Positions 19,265-29,629 of a DNA stretch of 64,000 nt are shown piece by piece (positions within the stretch are counted from its first letter, which is position 1; every line of letters starts with the position of its first letter). The position numbers and the translations under genes were made by a program. Source of the stretch: Neptuniibacter sp. 1_MG-2023 (GTDB lineage Bacteria; Pseudomonadota; Gammaproteobacteria; Pseudomonadales; Balneatricaceae). The stretch covers positions 186,001 to 250,000 of the forward strand of contig NZ_JAUOQR010000001.1 of the NCBI RefSeq assembly GCF_030547185.1. Reading direction: 5' to 3'. Under the pieces are notes generated by a model. It was not told the DNA's origin and did not search any database. It saw nothing but the letters and a program-made list of their open reading frames with translations.

Positions 19265-20356
19265 TTAAGTGATAATCGGCACATCACATTTCACATCAGC
19301 ATTTTGCCCACGATGACGCAGTAGATGATCCATCAGCACAATCGCCATCATCGCTTCGGCAATGGGAGTTGCACGTATGCCAACACAAGGATCATGACGT
19401 CCTGTAGTCACAACCTCAATCTCTTCACCACGGCTATTAATGCTACGGCCTGGCAAGCGAAGGCTGGAAGTCGGTTTTAAGGCAATATGAGCAATAATAT
19501 CCTGCCCCGTTGATATACCACCTAATACACCACCCGCATGATTTGAGAGAAAACCATCCGGTGTCATCTCATCCCGATGCTCAGTCCCTTTTTGAGCAAC
19601 ACAATCAAAACCATCACCAATTTCAACACCTTTGACTGCATTAATACTCATTAAAGCATGGGCTAGATCCGCGTCCAAACGATCAAATATAGGCTCACCT
19701 AAACCAACAGGTGTACCTGTAGCTACCACACTAATTTTTGCCCCCACCGAATTTCCCTCTTTACGAAGGTCATCCATATACTGCTCCATAGTCGCGACTA
19801 CTTCAGCATCTGGACTGAAAAAAGGATTATTGCGGACTTCATTCCAGTCAAACTTTGCGTGGTCAATTTTTACAGGACCAAGCTGAGATAAATAACCTTT
19901 TACCTCCACCCCTTTCGATGCCAAAAACTTCTTAGCAATAGCTCCAGCCGCTACCCGCATAGCTGTTTCACGGGCAGAAGAGCGCCCACCACCACGATAA
20001 TCACGGAAACCATATTTATGGGTATAAACATAATCCGCATGGGCGGGTCGAAAAGTCTCTTCAATATTAGAGTAGTCTTTAGAACGTTGGTCTGTATTTT
20101 TAATCAACAAACCTATAGGTGTACCAGTCGTTTTACCTTCAAATACACCTGATAGTATCTCCACTTCATCCGCCTCTCGACGTTGTGTTGTATGACGAGA
20201 TGTACCTGGTTTACGACGATCCAGATCAAGCTGAAGATCAGCTTCGGACAATTCAATGCCGGGAGGGCAGCCGTCAACAATACAACCTAATGCCTTACCG
20301 TGGCTTTCACCAAAAGTGGTGACCGTAAACAGTTTACCGTAGCTATTTCCTGACAT
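19265..20356 (-). CDS. aroC: chorismate synthase
   Basis: Catalyses the last shikimate-pathway step, 5-enolpyruvylshikimate-3-phosphate to chorismate, using reduced FMN. Length 363 residues is normal. Signatures visible in order are [19 protein letters not shown] near residue 12, [20 protein letters not shown] with [10 protein letters not shown] near 105-130, and [15 protein letters not shown] near 275. It is 63 bases downstream of prmB on the same strand; prmB-aroC is a conserved pair in gammaproteobacteria. ATG start with only a weak ribosome site. Confidence 0.98.
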   Translation of the reverse strand: MSGNSYGKLFTVTTFGESHGKALGCIVDGCPPGIELSEADLQLDLDRRKPGTSRHTTQRREADEVEILSGVFEGKTTGTPIGLLIKNTDQRSKDYSNIEETFRPAHADYVYTHKYGFRDYRGGGRSSARETAMRVAAGAIAKKFLASKGVEVKGYLSQLGPVKIDHAKFDWNEVRNNPFFSPDAEVVATMEQYMDDLRKEGNSVGAKISVVATGTPVGLGEPIFDRLDADLAHALMSINAVKGVEIGDGFDCVAQKGTEHRDEMTPDGFLSNHAGGVLGGISTGQDIIAHIALKPTSSLRLPGRSINSRGEEIEVVTTGRHDPCVGIRATPIAEAMMAIVLMDHLLRHRGQNADVKCDVPIIT

Positions 20357-20419
20357 TGTATCGGTCCATTAAGAAACAAAAAAACATATATAAAAAATTA
20401 GGCGCGTAATTATAGCAAA

Positions 20420-21346
20420 TTAAATGCTATCTCTATATGCACGTAGCTCTTGAGCAGTAATGGTAAATACGCCATTTCCACCATTCTCAAATTCTAGCCA
20501 AATTAAAGGAAGCTCTGGATAAGTTTCCATTAAATGTACTTCACTATTACCGACTTCAACCACAAGAAGACCGTCATCGGTTAAATATTCAGATGCTTCC
20601 CGTAAAATTCTAAGCGTAATCTCCAATCCATCTGGGCCTGAGCCTAAAGCGATTTCTGGCTCATGGCTATATTCATCAGGCATAGACGCTAGATCGGCCT
20701 CATCAACATAGGGTGGATTACTGACAATCAGATCATACTTTCTACCGTCCAAATCGGAAAACAGATCACTTTCAATGGTATGCACACGATCAATCATCTC
20801 ATGTTTCTCAATGTTAATATTTGCAACATCGAGTGCCCCCTTAGAAATATCCGCGAGATCAACTTCCGCTTCGGGAAATGCATAAGCGCAAGCTATACCA
20901 ATACAACCACTCCCAGTACAAAGATCTAAAATGCGATCAACACTCCCCTCTCTTAGCCATGGAGCAAACTCACTTTGAATAAGCTCAGCAATAGGAGAAC
21001 GAGGAATCAGCACCCTTTCATCAACAAAGAAAGGCAGTTCGCAGAACCAAGATTCATGAGTGATATATGGCAATGGCTTACGCCTTAGCGTACGTAGTTT
21101 AATAAAATCTAATACCCGCTCCTTTTCATCTTCCGTTAAACGACCGTCCAAAACAGCAGGATTTATATTCCAAGGTAAATGGACAGCGGCCAAGACCAAT
21201 TGTGTCGCCTCATCCCAAGCATTATCCGTCCCATGCCCAAAATAAACTCGGTGTTCACCAAATTGACTCATCGCAAAACGAATATAATCTCTAAGGCTAT
21301 ACAGTTCATTTTTCACCGAATTAGAAAACAAGGGTTGATCACTCAT
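20420..21346 (-). CDS. prmB: 50S ribosomal protein L3 N5-glutamine methyltransferase
   Basis: Methylates a glutamine of ribosomal protein L3 using S-adenosylmethionine. The Rossmann motif DLCTGSGCIG (141-150) and the catalytic NPPY (210-213) are clear, and the N-terminal helical domain fits PrmB. The open frame reaches 21436, but the ATG at 21346 gives the usual length (308 residues) and avoids overlap with smrB, which reads the other way from 21412. The order aroC-prmB-smrB matches E. coli and Pseudomonas. Confidence 0.95.
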   Translation of the reverse strand: MSDQPLFSNSVKNELYSLRDYIRFAMSQFGEHRVYFGHGTDNAWDEATQLVLAAVHLPWNINPAVLDGRLTEDEKERVLDFIKLRTLRRKPLPYITHESWFCELPFFVDERVLIPRSPIAELIQSEFAPWLREGSVDRILDLCTGSGCIGIACAYAFPEAEVDLADISKGALDVANINIEKHEMIDRVHTIESDLFSDLDGRKYDLIVSNPPYVDEADLASMPDEYSHEPEIALGSGPDGLEITLRILREASEYLTDDGLLVVEVGNSEVHLMETYPELPLIWLEFENGGNGVFTITAQELRAYRDSI

Positions 21347-21411
21347 ACACTCTGGACCGATAATTTGTTTATGAAAGACCGCCATATTAATAAACTTTGC
21401 TTGGGAACACC

Positions 21412-21966
21412 ATGAAAGACCCGCATGATAATCCAACTAACGAATTATCCTTTTTTGATGCAATGGAGGGCGTCCAACAACATAAACACGATAAAGCAGA
21501 CCTCTCAGTAACAAAACCTAAGGATAAACACAGCCTGCTTTATCGTCGCCAAGCAGCAACACTTGAAGAAGAGAAAGTAATTGATGGCCTATCTGATCAA
21601 GCTGTTGAATTAGTTGAATCAACTGAGGAGCTACTATTTGCTAACCCTGGTGTGCAGTTCAGCGTTTTAAAACGCCTTAAACAAGGCCACCTACCGTGGG
21701 AACAAGGCTTAGATCTTCATGGTTATACCGTTGACCAGGCAAGGGACCAACTCAGCCGTTTCATCTTCGATGCACGTAGAAACAAGTGCCGCTGCGTTAT
21801 AGTAGTTCATGGTAAAGCGCATTCATCAGCCAGTGAACAACCCATGATAAAGTCTTATGTCAATGAATGGTTAAAACGATTGCCTGGCGTATTGGCCTTC
21901 TGTTCAGCTCAAGCAAAAGATGGTGGAACCGGTGCACTCTATGTATTACTTAAACGAGAGAAATAA
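21412..21966 (+). CDS. smrB: ribosome-rescue endonuclease SmrB-like Smr-domain protein
   Basis: Smr-domain protein of 184 residues. In E. coli SmrB cleaves mRNA at collided ribosomes; the same gene position, divergent from prmB, supports that identity. The Smr domain covers the C-terminal half: LDLHGYTVDQARDQLSRFI, then CVIVVHGKAHS and GGTGALYVLLKR. The N-terminal part is charged and probably flexible. The frame is open to a TTG at 21397, but the ATG at 21412 with TTGGGA upstream is preferred. Confidence 0.92.
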   Translation: MKDPHDNPTNELSFFDAMEGVQQHKHDKADLSVTKPKDKHSLLYRRQAATLEEEKVIDGLSDQAVELVESTEELLFANPGVQFSVLKRLKQGHLPWEQGLDLHGYTVDQARDQLSRFIFDARRNKCRCVIVVHGKAHSSASEQPMIKSYVNEWLKRLPGVLAFCSAQAKDGGTGALYVLLKREK

Positions 21967-21992
21967 AATTTCAAAGTAAATTCTGACAGCCA

Positions 21993-22877
21993 TTACAGCG
22001 GCTGACCATTCTCAAACGCCTCTAACCTTTCGCGAGCAGCAAGCCTCCCATATTCGATGGTAGGTAGTGCATGATGAAAATCATAAAAACTACATAAGCT
22101 TTTAGGTATACGAATAACAAGATCAGGGGGATAACCTGCTATTTTATATTCAGCTAAGCTGGCCTGCATAACCTCTACTGAATTAAGTAGTATATCCATA
22201 CGCCCACCAATCTTATCTGCTTTAGGAATATACCTCTCCTCAGGTCTATCGTGATCTGGCATATTCCATTCATCGCTTATTCCACTGCGATTCAAATATT
22301 GATTGCGTGGCAACGTTAAATGGCTATGACTAGAATCACCTGTATTTAAGTCAATCGCAATAATAAGATCGGCTTGTGCAGCCACGACAGGAATAATTGG
22401 TAGAGGGTTAAGAATTCCTCCATCAACAAGTACCCGTCCCTCTTTAATCACAGGCGTAAATAGTCCCGGTACAGCCACTGACGCCCTAATAGCGTCAAGC
22501 AGTGAGCCTTTTTGATACCAAACCTCTTTTTGATGGGCAATATCCGCTGCAACGGCGGTAAAATCAATATCTAGCTCTTCGATTAAACAAGGGCCTAAGA
22601 TTTCAGCGAGTTGCACAAATATTCTATCTCCTCTAATCGCTCCTTTAGACAACGTGAAATCGAGTAACTTAACAACGCCCATCCAATTTAGCGATGAAAC
22701 CCATGCTTTATATTCCTCTAACCGGCCAGCCGCATACATCCCCCCAACAAGCGCCCCCATAGAGCTGCCTGAAACAGAAACAATCTCATAGCCTCTACGT
22801 TCAATCTCTTCAATCGCACCTATATGAGCATAGCCACGCGCACCACCACTACCTAAAACCAGCGAAACCGTTGCCAT
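21993..22877 (-). CDS. patatin-like phospholipase (RssA type)
   Basis: A serine hydrolase of the patatin family. The oxyanion-hole GSGGARGYAHIG is near the N-terminus, the nucleophile is in GSSMG (GXSXG), and the partner Asp is in VDGGILNPLP (DGG). At 294 residues it matches the RssA/YchK group. The frame is open to 22910, but the ATG at 22877 gives the normal family N-terminus and avoids overlapping the upstream gene. Same strand as the DUF4892 gene and the hydrolase above it, forming a probable three-gene unit. Lipid substrate unknown. Confidence 0.9.
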   Translation of the reverse strand: MATVSLVLGSGGARGYAHIGAIEEIERRGYEIVSVSGSSMGALVGGMYAAGRLEEYKAWVSSLNWMGVVKLLDFTLSKGAIRGDRIFVQLAEILGPCLIEELDIDFTAVAADIAHQKEVWYQKGSLLDAIRASVAVPGLFTPVIKEGRVLVDGGILNPLPIIPVVAAQADLIIAIDLNTGDSSHSHLTLPRNQYLNRSGISDEWNMPDHDRPEERYIPKADKIGGRMDILLNSVEVMQASLAEYKIAGYPPDLVIRIPKSLCSFYDFHHALPTIEYGRLAARERLEAFENGQPL

Positions 22878-22902
22878 ATATCCACTCTCTTGAAGTAAAG
22901 CA

Positions 22903-23718
22903 TTACTCAATAAAAATTAAGACTTCAGTACGCTGCTCTGAAGAAAAACCACCTAAGGAATATAAAGATATACGCTCCGCACCAATGTCTTGCTCTATTA
23001 GGCGAGTTTTTAAAGCCATAACCTGATCATTCGCCTTATCCAATTGCTGCCTATAGGTAAGGCCTGAAGAGTTCTGCCCGACAAGCCATAATGTTCGCTC
23101 AGGATTCTCTTTTAAATATTTAACTAAGGCTTTAAATTCAGATGCTTTTCCAGTGAATGGTATGCCATCACCTTGCTCAGCTTGGGCTTCCATACCAATA
23201 ACATTTTCCACCAACACCTCTACTCTTAAGTAAACACGTTTATTACCGCGTTTAACCGCATATAGAGAAAAATACTTATTATTTAAACGATAAGTTGCAA
23301 AGGTTTGACTCTCTTCCAAACCATACAAACGAGAATAGCGAAATATAGCGTTAGCCCATTGATTACTACTTCCGCAATCCCGCCCAGTACATTTGAATAA
23401 ATTCGTAGCACCTAATTTGATCAACTGATCTTCGAGTACTGAAAATGCTTCATCAGGCGTGTTCAACTCAGGTATACGGTATGTAATTTGTGTTAATTGC
23501 CCTGTAACCCGACGCTCTTTTTCCGGTGTAACAACGCCCTTTATTTTCTTTAAACTACCCAGTATCAATCGATAGTTTTCATCCTTTTTATCATATTGAA
23601 CAATGTAAGAGCCTGGAAAACGTTCAAGCTGAAAGTAATCACTTGAATTAGTAAGATCCGCCTCTGCTGCTGCAAAAGTGGAATAAAATAATATAGATAG
23701 AAAAACAGAAAACCGCAT
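22903..23718 (-). CDS. DUF4892-like exported protein
   Basis: A secreted or periplasmic protein of 271 residues. The ATG at 23718, following CGGGATAAAAATT, begins a standard signal peptide (MRFSVFLSILFYSTFAAAEA). The mature part contains a segment reminiscent of the OmpA C-terminal fold (LRVEVLVEN near the middle; LVGQNSSGLTYRQQLDKAND and ISLYSLGGFSSEQRTEVLI near the end). I relate it to DUF4892 proteins of marine gammaproteobacteria; function is unknown. An in-frame extension to 23775 would spoil the signal peptide. It lies between an alpha/beta hydrolase and a patatin gene on one strand. Confidence 0.75.
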   Translation of the reverse strand: MRFSVFLSILFYSTFAAAEADLTNSSDYFQLERFPGSYIVQYDKKDENYRLILGSLKKIKGVVTPEKERRVTGQLTQITYRIPELNTPDEAFSVLEDQLIKLGATNLFKCTGRDCGSSNQWANAIFRYSRLYGLEESQTFATYRLNNKYFSLYAVKRGNKRVYLRVEVLVENVIGMEAQAEQGDGIPFTGKASEFKALVKYLKENPERTLWLVGQNSSGLTYRQQLDKANDQVMALKTRLIEQDIGAERISLYSLGGFSSEQRTEVLIFIE

Positions 23719-23775
23719 AATTTTTATCCCGATTCGTTTACCAATACTAAACCTCATCAACCAACAAATAGCCAT

Positions 23776-24630
23776 CTACTTTTTACTCTCCCAGCTATCT
23801 ATTTTGCTCGCCAATAGCTTTGCTATGGGAGGATCTAAATGTAGATGATGCCCACCTACTAACTCGACAACCTCTGAAGAGGTCAAATCATCTAACCAAG
23901 GATCGATAATACTATCACGTGCCCCCTCTTCACCTATTATAACTATAGCGTTAGATTCCACTTTCCGAATAAAAGATTGCACCTGTTCAGGGCTAAAACG
24001 TATCAATGAGGGTAGTAGTAATTTAGGATCATTATTCCAAATATAACCTTTGTCCGTATATGTTAACCCTCGCGCCATTAATTTCTCTGCAGCTTCTTTA
24101 GACACAGGCCATCGACCGCTAGCGCGCGCTTCAACAGCCGCATCGAAACTCCCATAAGGCTTAAGGGAGCGTAAAAGCATTTTCTCTCTTTTGATTATCG
24201 CGTCAGAAAAAATCTGTGGCAGCTCATCCACTTCATAAAACAATGGACCTAAGCCGTCAATGAACATCAGATTATCAACCTTCAAAGGGAAGCTAGCTGC
24301 AAACATCATAGCGATACTTGCGCCCATTGAATGTCCAATCAAATCAACTTGATCAAGATTTAGCGCATTTATTATTCCATACAGGTCAGTCACATTATCC
24401 CAAATATAATAAGGCATCTCTTTCGGTCGATGATCTGAAAAACCATGCCCAACTAGATCGATAGCAATAAAACGAATCTCTGATATATACTGCCCTAATT
24501 GATAAAAACTGGCCGCATTATCTAACCATCCATGCAATGCCAATACCGGTCGCCCATTAGGGTTCCCATATTCCACGACAGCAACTTTATATCCAGCAGC
24601 ATCGATATAATACTCACGACAATCCGACAT
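23776..24630 (-). CDS. alpha/beta hydrolase
   Basis: An alpha/beta-fold hydrolase of 284 residues. The oxyanion region VLALHGWLDNAASF comes first, the nucleophile elbow is GHSMGAS, and the catalytic His is in VVELVGGHHLHLDPP near the end; the acid is probably in the DSIIDPW segment. The family includes esterases and acyl-CoA-type hydrolases, so substrate is not predictable. Start moved from GTG at 24642 to ATG at 24630, which has GTGAGAA upstream. First gene of a three-gene minus-strand unit. Confidence 0.87.
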   Translation of the reverse strand: MSDCREYYIDAAGYKVAVVEYGNPNGRPVLALHGWLDNAASFYQLGQYISEIRFIAIDLVGHGFSDHRPKEMPYYIWDNVTDLYGIINALNLDQVDLIGHSMGASIAMMFAASFPLKVDNLMFIDGLGPLFYEVDELPQIFSDAIIKREKMLLRSLKPYGSFDAAVEARASGRWPVSKEAAEKLMARGLTYTDKGYIWNNDPKLLLPSLIRFSPEQVQSFIRKVESNAIVIIGEEGARDSIIDPWLDDLTSSEVVELVGGHHLHLDPPIAKLLASKIDSWESKK

Positions 24631-24732
24631 TGAAATTCTCACTAATCAGCTGATAAACAAAGCTATTTACATACTATAAACAGAAATTCGGGTAATATCT
24701 TGTGCAGAAATAAGCACTGCAAGGAAAGTTTG

Positions 24733-26541
24733 ATGATATTAGGACAGCAACTAGAACATGACCCAAGCTTAAAAAAGCCCCAACGCCTTTTTTTTATATT
24801 ATTCGGCTGTTTATTCTTAATTGCGCCTTTTTACTATCAACCCAATTTAGGTGGTGAAGGGCTGTTTCTACCTTACAACGGAGCCATTTGGATTGTTGCA
24901 AGCTGGATAATTGCTAGTGCTAGCTTTTTGATTTACAAAAACCAAAAAATTGTTTTGCCAAAATATTGGCTGGGTCTAGCACTTTTCCCTATAGGTGCTC
25001 TGGCTACCGGTTTTATTGCCGACAAAAACAATCCCACTGAATGGATTGTCAGATTATCCGTTATTATTGGCGGCTATCTGTTTTTTCTTAGCCTTTTTCA
25101 ATTCCAACTTAAATCTAAACATATAGAGCGCAGTCTTTATATAATTTTGGCTATGGGGTTAATTGCTGCTGCCTATGGGGTTATTCAAACATTAACGGGA
25201 GCGACTAACTTAGCCTTTATGATGCCGGTAAGCACCAACCACTCCCCTGTAGGTATATTTCAGCAAGTTAATTTACAAGCTTCATTTATGGCTACATTAT
25301 TGGTGCTGACTTACTACCTATCATCTCGACCCACTGTCCGCACTTTCAGCTTTTTGATACAAGCAACCTTATTAATCGCTGCACTGGGTGCAAGTTACAA
25401 TATAGCAACCAGTGGTTCTAGGGTCGGACTGCTCGGTGCGGCCTTAGGCTTACTCTGCCTATTTATCGGTCGCTGGAAACTATTTCGACAGACCAAAATA
25501 ATTTTTATTGCACTCATCATAGCAACCTTAGCAGGTGGTATTTTAGGCAAAAGCGGACTTGAGAAAACAGCAGATAAAGTAGACAGGGCAATTGGTGGAG
25601 TTAGCGCTGATGTCAGATGGCATATATACAGCCTTTCCTTAGATATTTTCGCTCAAGCCCCACTTATTGGTCACGGATTGGGGAGTTTCCAAAAGGTTTT
25701 CCAAGAAGAACGCATCGAATATCAACAGCAAACAGACAGTAGTCTTAGATCTTCTCCCCGCTTTAGCCATCCTCATAATGAGTTGATCTTTTGGCTAGTT
25801 GAGGGTGGGATTGTATCAATTATTGGCATACTCGCAGCCGCTATTTATACACTAGTTCAACTATTCAAAGCAGGCTGGCAGAGAGGCTGGGGGTATGCTG
25901 CTCTCCTTTTTCCTCTAGTATTTCATACTCAAGTGGAACTCCCCTTTTATATCTCTAATACCCATTGGTTTTTATTGCTTTTCCTACTTTTTTTAACCCA
26001 TCAACATGGTAAAAAATCAGTAAAAACTCAGAAACTATCAATGGCGGCACAAAGAACTATACCGATCAGTTTTGTTGCTATCTCTATTTTCACAACAATT
26101 ACCCTAATACAGACACAGATAGCAAGCGCAGGCATTGTAAGTTATTTGCAACGTAATCAGAGCCAACCTCAATACCTACGTTCATCTCTAGAATCTGCCT
26201 ATTTCAGGGAGTATACGACCTACCTATTACTGAGACGTAATATGCTTATTGGTATATCCAATCACAATAAAAAACCAGCACAAGATTATATCGACTGGGC
26301 CGAACAATCGGTCAAAGTCACACCTGCTATTGTGACTTACCGAGATTTAGCCATTGCTTACGATATAATTGGGAAGGAACAAGAGAGGGATCAAGTATTA
26401 AACAAAGCATTGAGCATGTTTCCTACTCATAGTGGGCTATTAGAGCTACAGCAAAAGCTGCGCATAAAAGACAAAAACGCTCTTAAAACTAAAAACGTCG
26501 AATCAAGCTCCCAAGCCCAGCCGCAGGCCAGTCAGCCGTGA
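24733..26541 (+). CDS. PglL/Wzy-family O-oligosaccharyltransferase or O-antigen ligase-like protein
   Basis: A polytopic inner-membrane protein of 602 residues with about eleven hydrophobic segments and a C-terminal soluble part with a repeat-like helical region. The large loop with GHGLGSFQKVFQEE and FSHPHNELIFWLVEGG is the Wzy_C signature shared by WaaL ligases and PglL enzymes, which transfer lipid-linked glycans to lipid A or to proteins such as pilins. C-terminal length and the Wzy_C_2-like tail favour PglL. ATG at 24733 follows AAGGAAAG; the frame continues to a TTG at 24700. No pilin or sugar gene is adjacent. Its 3' end overlaps sixA by 53 bases. Confidence 0.82.
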   Translation: MILGQQLEHDPSLKKPQRLFFILFGCLFLIAPFYYQPNLGGEGLFLPYNGAIWIVASWIIASASFLIYKNQKIVLPKYWLGLALFPIGALATGFIADKNNPTEWIVRLSVIIGGYLFFLSLFQFQLKSKHIERSLYIILAMGLIAAAYGVIQTLTGATNLAFMMPVSTNHSPVGIFQQVNLQASFMATLLVLTYYLSSRPTVRTFSFLIQATLLIAALGASYNIATSGSRVGLLGAALGLLCLFIGRWKLFRQTKIIFIALIIATLAGGILGKSGLEKTADKVDRAIGGVSADVRWHIYSLSLDIFAQAPLIGHGLGSFQKVFQEERIEYQQQTDSSLRSSPRFSHPHNELIFWLVEGGIVSIIGILAAAIYTLVQLFKAGWQRGWGYAALLFPLVFHTQVELPFYISNTHWFLLLFLLFLTHQHGKKSVKTQKLSMAAQRTIPISFVAISIFTTITLIQTQIASAGIVSYLQRNQSQPQYLRSSLESAYFREYTTYLLLRRNMLIGISNHNKKPAQDYIDWAEQSVKVTPAIVTYRDLAIAYDIIGKEQERDQVLNKALSMFPTHSGLLELQQKLRIKDKNALKTKNVESSSQAQPQASQP

Positions 26542-26944
26542 TCTCTGCAATTTCAGCACAAGCAAATGATCGAGGGTAAGATATTACACCCTCACAGCAT
26601 AAAGCTTCGACAAAAGAGATTAGCGGCATATGGGTCACAATTATAGGTGTTGACTGGCTATGATGCGCCAACGACTCCAGTGCAACTAAAGGGTCAGAGT
26701 CTGGCGTCCAGAGAGCAGACTCTACGAGAGCCGACGATAAGTTCAGGCTATCGGCTATAATCTCCGATGTCTGAATCGTACGAAGGTAAGGACTATGAAT
26801 AATAAGATCAATCTCAGATAAGTCCTCAGAGTATTGATTCACTCTTCCTCTTACTGATTTAATGCCATTTGTCGTTAGATGTCTTTTAGCATCCGATGAA
26901 GCTGAATGCTCCGCTTCACCATGACGCATCAAAAAGAACTTCAT
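26489..26944 (-). CDS. sixA: phosphohistidine phosphatase SixA
   Basis: Histidine-phosphatase superfamily protein of 151 residues which dephosphorylates phosphohistidine on carrier proteins (in E. coli, NPr of the nitrogen phosphotransferase system). The catalytic N-terminal motif MRHGEAEH is at residues 6-13, and the second His is in [12 protein letters not shown]. Its start codon overlaps the gpsA stop (ATGA), so it is coupled to gpsA. The 3' end runs 53 bases into the PglL-like gene on the opposite strand, a convergent overlap. Identity rests on motif and length. Confidence 0.92.
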   Translation of the reverse strand: MKFFLMRHGEAEHSASSDAKRHLTTNGIKSVRGRVNQYSEDLSEIDLIIHSPYLRTIQTSEIIADSLNLSSALVESALWTPDSDPLVALESLAHHSQSTPIIVTHMPLISFVEALCCEGVISYPRSFACAEIAEITADWPAAGLGSLIRRF

Positions 26945-27969
26945 ACTCCCTCACGTGGAAGAACAAACTCTACATCCGTGCTTTGCTCACTCATCATTAG
27001 CATTTTGACGACCTCAGCAATAGGCGCTTTATTGAAAACCACCTCATACAGCCCAACCACTAAAGGCATATAAATCTGCATTTCAGAAGCTTTCTCTTTA
27101 ACTTGCTTGATAGTGTTTACACCTTCAGCTACCTGTCCTAAAGCCTCTACAGCCTCTTCAAGACTTTTGCCTTCACCTAAAGCATAACCTACGCGGTAAT
27201 TACGGCTTAATGGAGACATACAAGTCACTATAAGATCGCCGACACCAGCAAGGCCAATAAAGGTCATGGGATTTGCTCCCATAGAAACAGCGAAGCGACT
27301 CATTTCGGCTAAACTTCGCGTCATCAACATACTTTTGGTGTTTTCACCCATGCCAAGAGCGGCACTGAGGCCAGCAGCAATTGCATAGATATTTTTTAAG
27401 GTTCCCCCTAACTCAACACCATAAGTATCTGAGCTGGCATAGACTCTAAAATATGATGAATGAAGTCTAGCCTGTACTTCACTTCGCAACTCAGCACAAT
27501 CACTCGCAATAACCGTTGCCGTCAGCTGCTTAGCCGCCACCTCTTTCGCTAAGTTAGGTCCGCTCAGTACGCCTATGCGTGCAGAGGGCATCTCCTCTCG
27601 AAGAATCTCACTCATTAAACGGAAGCTATGGGCTTCAATCCCTTTTGTAGTAGACACCAGCATCTGATCCGCCTTTAAAAAAGGGCGAGCTTGCTGAACA
27701 ACCTGACGAAAGGATTGACTCGGAATAGAGATAAACACTAGATCAACATCTGACAAAACATCTTGTAACGAAGTTGAAGCTAACAGACGGTCGGACAGAG
27801 TATAACCAGGAAGGTAGCGAGCGTTCTCATGCTTATGATTTATAGCTTCGGCAAGCACTTCATCTCTTAACCACAAACGAACATCAGAACCGTTTTCCGC
27901 TACCATATTTGCGATAACAGTACCAAAGCTACCCCCACCAAGAACGGCCACCTTACGTATCTGAGACAT
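26941..27969 (-). CDS. gpsA: glycerol-3-phosphate dehydrogenase [NAD(P)+]
   Basis: Makes sn-glycerol-3-phosphate from dihydroxyacetone phosphate, the backbone of phospholipids. The NAD(P)-binding [17 protein letters not shown] is at residues 11-27, followed by the conserved [19 protein letters not shown] and the catalytic-Lys segment [15 protein letters not shown]. Length 342 residues is normal. ATG start with GGAAAAAGTC ribosome site. It lies after a small membrane protein gene and overlaps sixA by 4 bases. Confidence 0.97.
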   Translation of the reverse strand: MSQIRKVAVLGGGSFGTVIANMVAENGSDVRLWLRDEVLAEAINHKHENARYLPGYTLSDRLLASTSLQDVLSDVDLVFISIPSQSFRQVVQQARPFLKADQMLVSTTKGIEAHSFRLMSEILREEMPSARIGVLSGPNLAKEVAAKQLTATVIASDCAELRSEVQARLHSSYFRVYASSDTYGVELGGTLKNIYAIAAGLSAALGMGENTKSMLMTRSLAEMSRFAVSMGANPMTFIGLAGVGDLIVTCMSPLSRNYRVGYALGEGKSLEEAVEALGQVAEGVNTIKQVKEKASEMQIYMPLVVGLYEVVFNKAPIAEVVKMLMMSEQSTDVEFVLPREGV

Positions 27970-27988
27970 GACTTTTTCCAGTACAAAC

Positions 27989-28210
27989 TTATTTAACAGA
28001 ATCGTCCAAGCTATCCAGCATTTTATTAATGCCTTTAAATAACAGCAGAACGATGAAATACCCTAAACACGCCAAGCCTAAAAAAAGCATCAACTGTAAA
28101 GGATCATCTGTGCGCTGATAACCGGCAACACCTAATGCGGCGATCACCGCACTAAATACTACCGCAACAATATTAGCTAGACGCTTTGTCTTGTGTATGT
28201 CCTTCTGCAT
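27989..28210 (-). CDS. small two-helix inner-membrane protein
   Basis: A 73-residue protein of unknown function with two hydrophobic segments ([20 protein letters not shown] and [20 protein letters not shown]) and charged ends, suggesting a hairpin in the inner membrane. The ATG at 28210, with GGAAG five bases upstream, starts inside the 3' end of rhlB and overlaps it by 38 bases in another frame. It is followed 19 bases later by gpsA on the same strand. I do not recognise its family; membrane location is the only claim. Confidence 0.7.
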   Translation of the reverse strand: MQKDIHKTKRLANIVAVVFSAVIAALGVAGYQRTDDPLQLMLFLGLACLGYFIVLLLFKGINKMLDSLDDSVK

Positions 28211-29618
28211 CGTCACTTCCATTAATTTCACTTTCGCTATCTTTGCTGACAGCTTCAGTTTGTAGATCTAATTCTTGCGGAACCGGCGACTCTTTTTTGG
28301 GTGTACGAGGAGCGGTTTGAGGCTCTTGTAAAAGCTCAGGTTCCGGGTGGATACAGTTTAACTTAACCCCTGTTTCCGCCTCAATCTCTGGAATAAGGAA
28401 GGAATCATCTTCACAGGCAAAACAGATAGAAGCGCCGGCAGCACCCGCTCGCCCTGTACGCCCAATGCGATGAACATAATCATCAGGATCTTCAGGCAGT
28501 TGATAGTTAAAAACATGGGTCACACCATCAATATGAATACCACGCCCAGCCACATCTGTTGCAACCAGTACTTGGATTTTCCCATTACGGAAATCCTCCA
28601 AGGTACGCACACGTTTTTGCTGTGGAATTTCACCCGACATCAGCGCCGCTTTAATCCCATCTTTAGATAATTTTTCGGCTAAGCGACGTGTTTCATCTCG
28701 ACGGTTACCAAAAACAATAACCTTCTCAGCTTGATCTTTATCCATATAATTCCGTAGTAAGCGGTATTTCTGATCCGCCGCCACAAGATATACAGTTTGA
28801 CTCACATTATCAGTGGTTCTGATCTCTGGAGCGATCTCAATAACTACAGGGTCAAGTGTCCACTGTTCCGCCAGACTCAAGATATCATCGGTAAACGTTG
28901 CACTGTAAAGCAATGTCTGACGATCAGTCCCTTTGCGCGGTGTATTACGAACAATAGTACGTACATCAGGGATAAAGCCCATGCTCAGCATACGATCGGC
29001 TTCATCAAGAACCAGTATCTCCACATTCCATAGATCTACATCTTTACGGTTTACAAAATCGATCAAACGCCCAGGAGTTGCAACCAGAATATCGACAGGC
29101 TTTTTCTTTAGTTTTTGGCGTTGTTTATCGTAATCCATACCTCCGACAAGGCTAACTACATGAAGATCCGTATACTTAGCTAAGTTTTCAGCATCATCAG
29201 CGATTTGTAACGCTAACTCACGAGTCGGCGCGACAATTAAAGCCCTTGGCTCACCCTTACGGCGTTTTTCTTCGATTGGGAAATCGATTAAGTCGGTGAT
29301 AATTCCCAATAGAAAAGCAGCAGTTTTACCTGTACCTGTCTGGGCCTTACCAATTATATCTTTACCATCCAGCGCAGCAGGAATTGTTGCAGCCTGAATC
29401 CCTGTACAGTATTCAAAATTAAGATCGGCGATAGCATGAAGAACAGTATCTGGCAGATTAAAATCACAAAAGCGCTGCTTCCCTTCGACCTCAGGGACAT
29501 TTACTTGATCCGGGCTCCAAGCAGGGTTTTCATTACCCGCCACTTGCTGACGAGCCGATACAGACTTAGATTCAGTCTCATTCTGTTCGTTCATATCCAT
29601 CGTATTATCTATAGTCAA
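28173..29618 (-). CDS. rhlB: DEAD-box RNA helicase, RhlB-like
   Basis: ATP-dependent RNA helicase of 481 residues. Motifs are complete: Q-motif near residue 74 ([11 protein letters not shown]), AQTGTGKT (92-99), [15 protein letters not shown] (205-208), SAT in LLYSATF, and [10 protein letters not shown]. It has an acidic N-terminal extension and a C-terminal tail rich in Pro, Glu and Ser. RhlB works with RNase E in the degradosome; Pseudomonas-type proteins have the same layout. The start is TTG with AGGA nine bases upstream; the first in-frame ATG is at 29600 and lacks a good site. Confidence 0.9.
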   Translation of the reverse strand: MTIDNTMDMNEQNETESKSVSARQQVAGNENPAWSPDQVNVPEVEGKQRFCDFNLPDTVLHAIADLNFEYCTGIQAATIPAALDGKDIIGKAQTGTGKTAAFLLGIITDLIDFPIEEKRRKGEPRALIVAPTRELALQIADDAENLAKYTDLHVVSLVGGMDYDKQRQKLKKKPVDILVATPGRLIDFVNRKDVDLWNVEILVLDEADRMLSMGFIPDVRTIVRNTPRKGTDRQTLLYSATFTDDILSLAEQWTLDPVVIEIAPEIRTTDNVSQTVYLVAADQKYRLLRNYMDKDQAEKVIVFGNRRDETRRLAEKLSKDGIKAALMSGEIPQQKRVRTLEDFRNGKIQVLVATDVAGRGIHIDGVTHVFNYQLPEDPDDYVHRIGRTGRAGAAGASICFACEDDSFLIPEIEAETGVKLNCIHPEPELLQEPQTAPRTPKKESPVPQELDLQTEAVSKDSESEINGSDDAEGHTQDKASS

Positions 29619-29629
29619 TTCAATATATC

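Noticed and set aside
24711-24722. An AGCACTGCAAGG near match to the TGC-rich motif before the PglL-like gene
   Set aside because: It lacks the first T of the core and overlaps the AAGG ribosome site, so a chance match is likelier.
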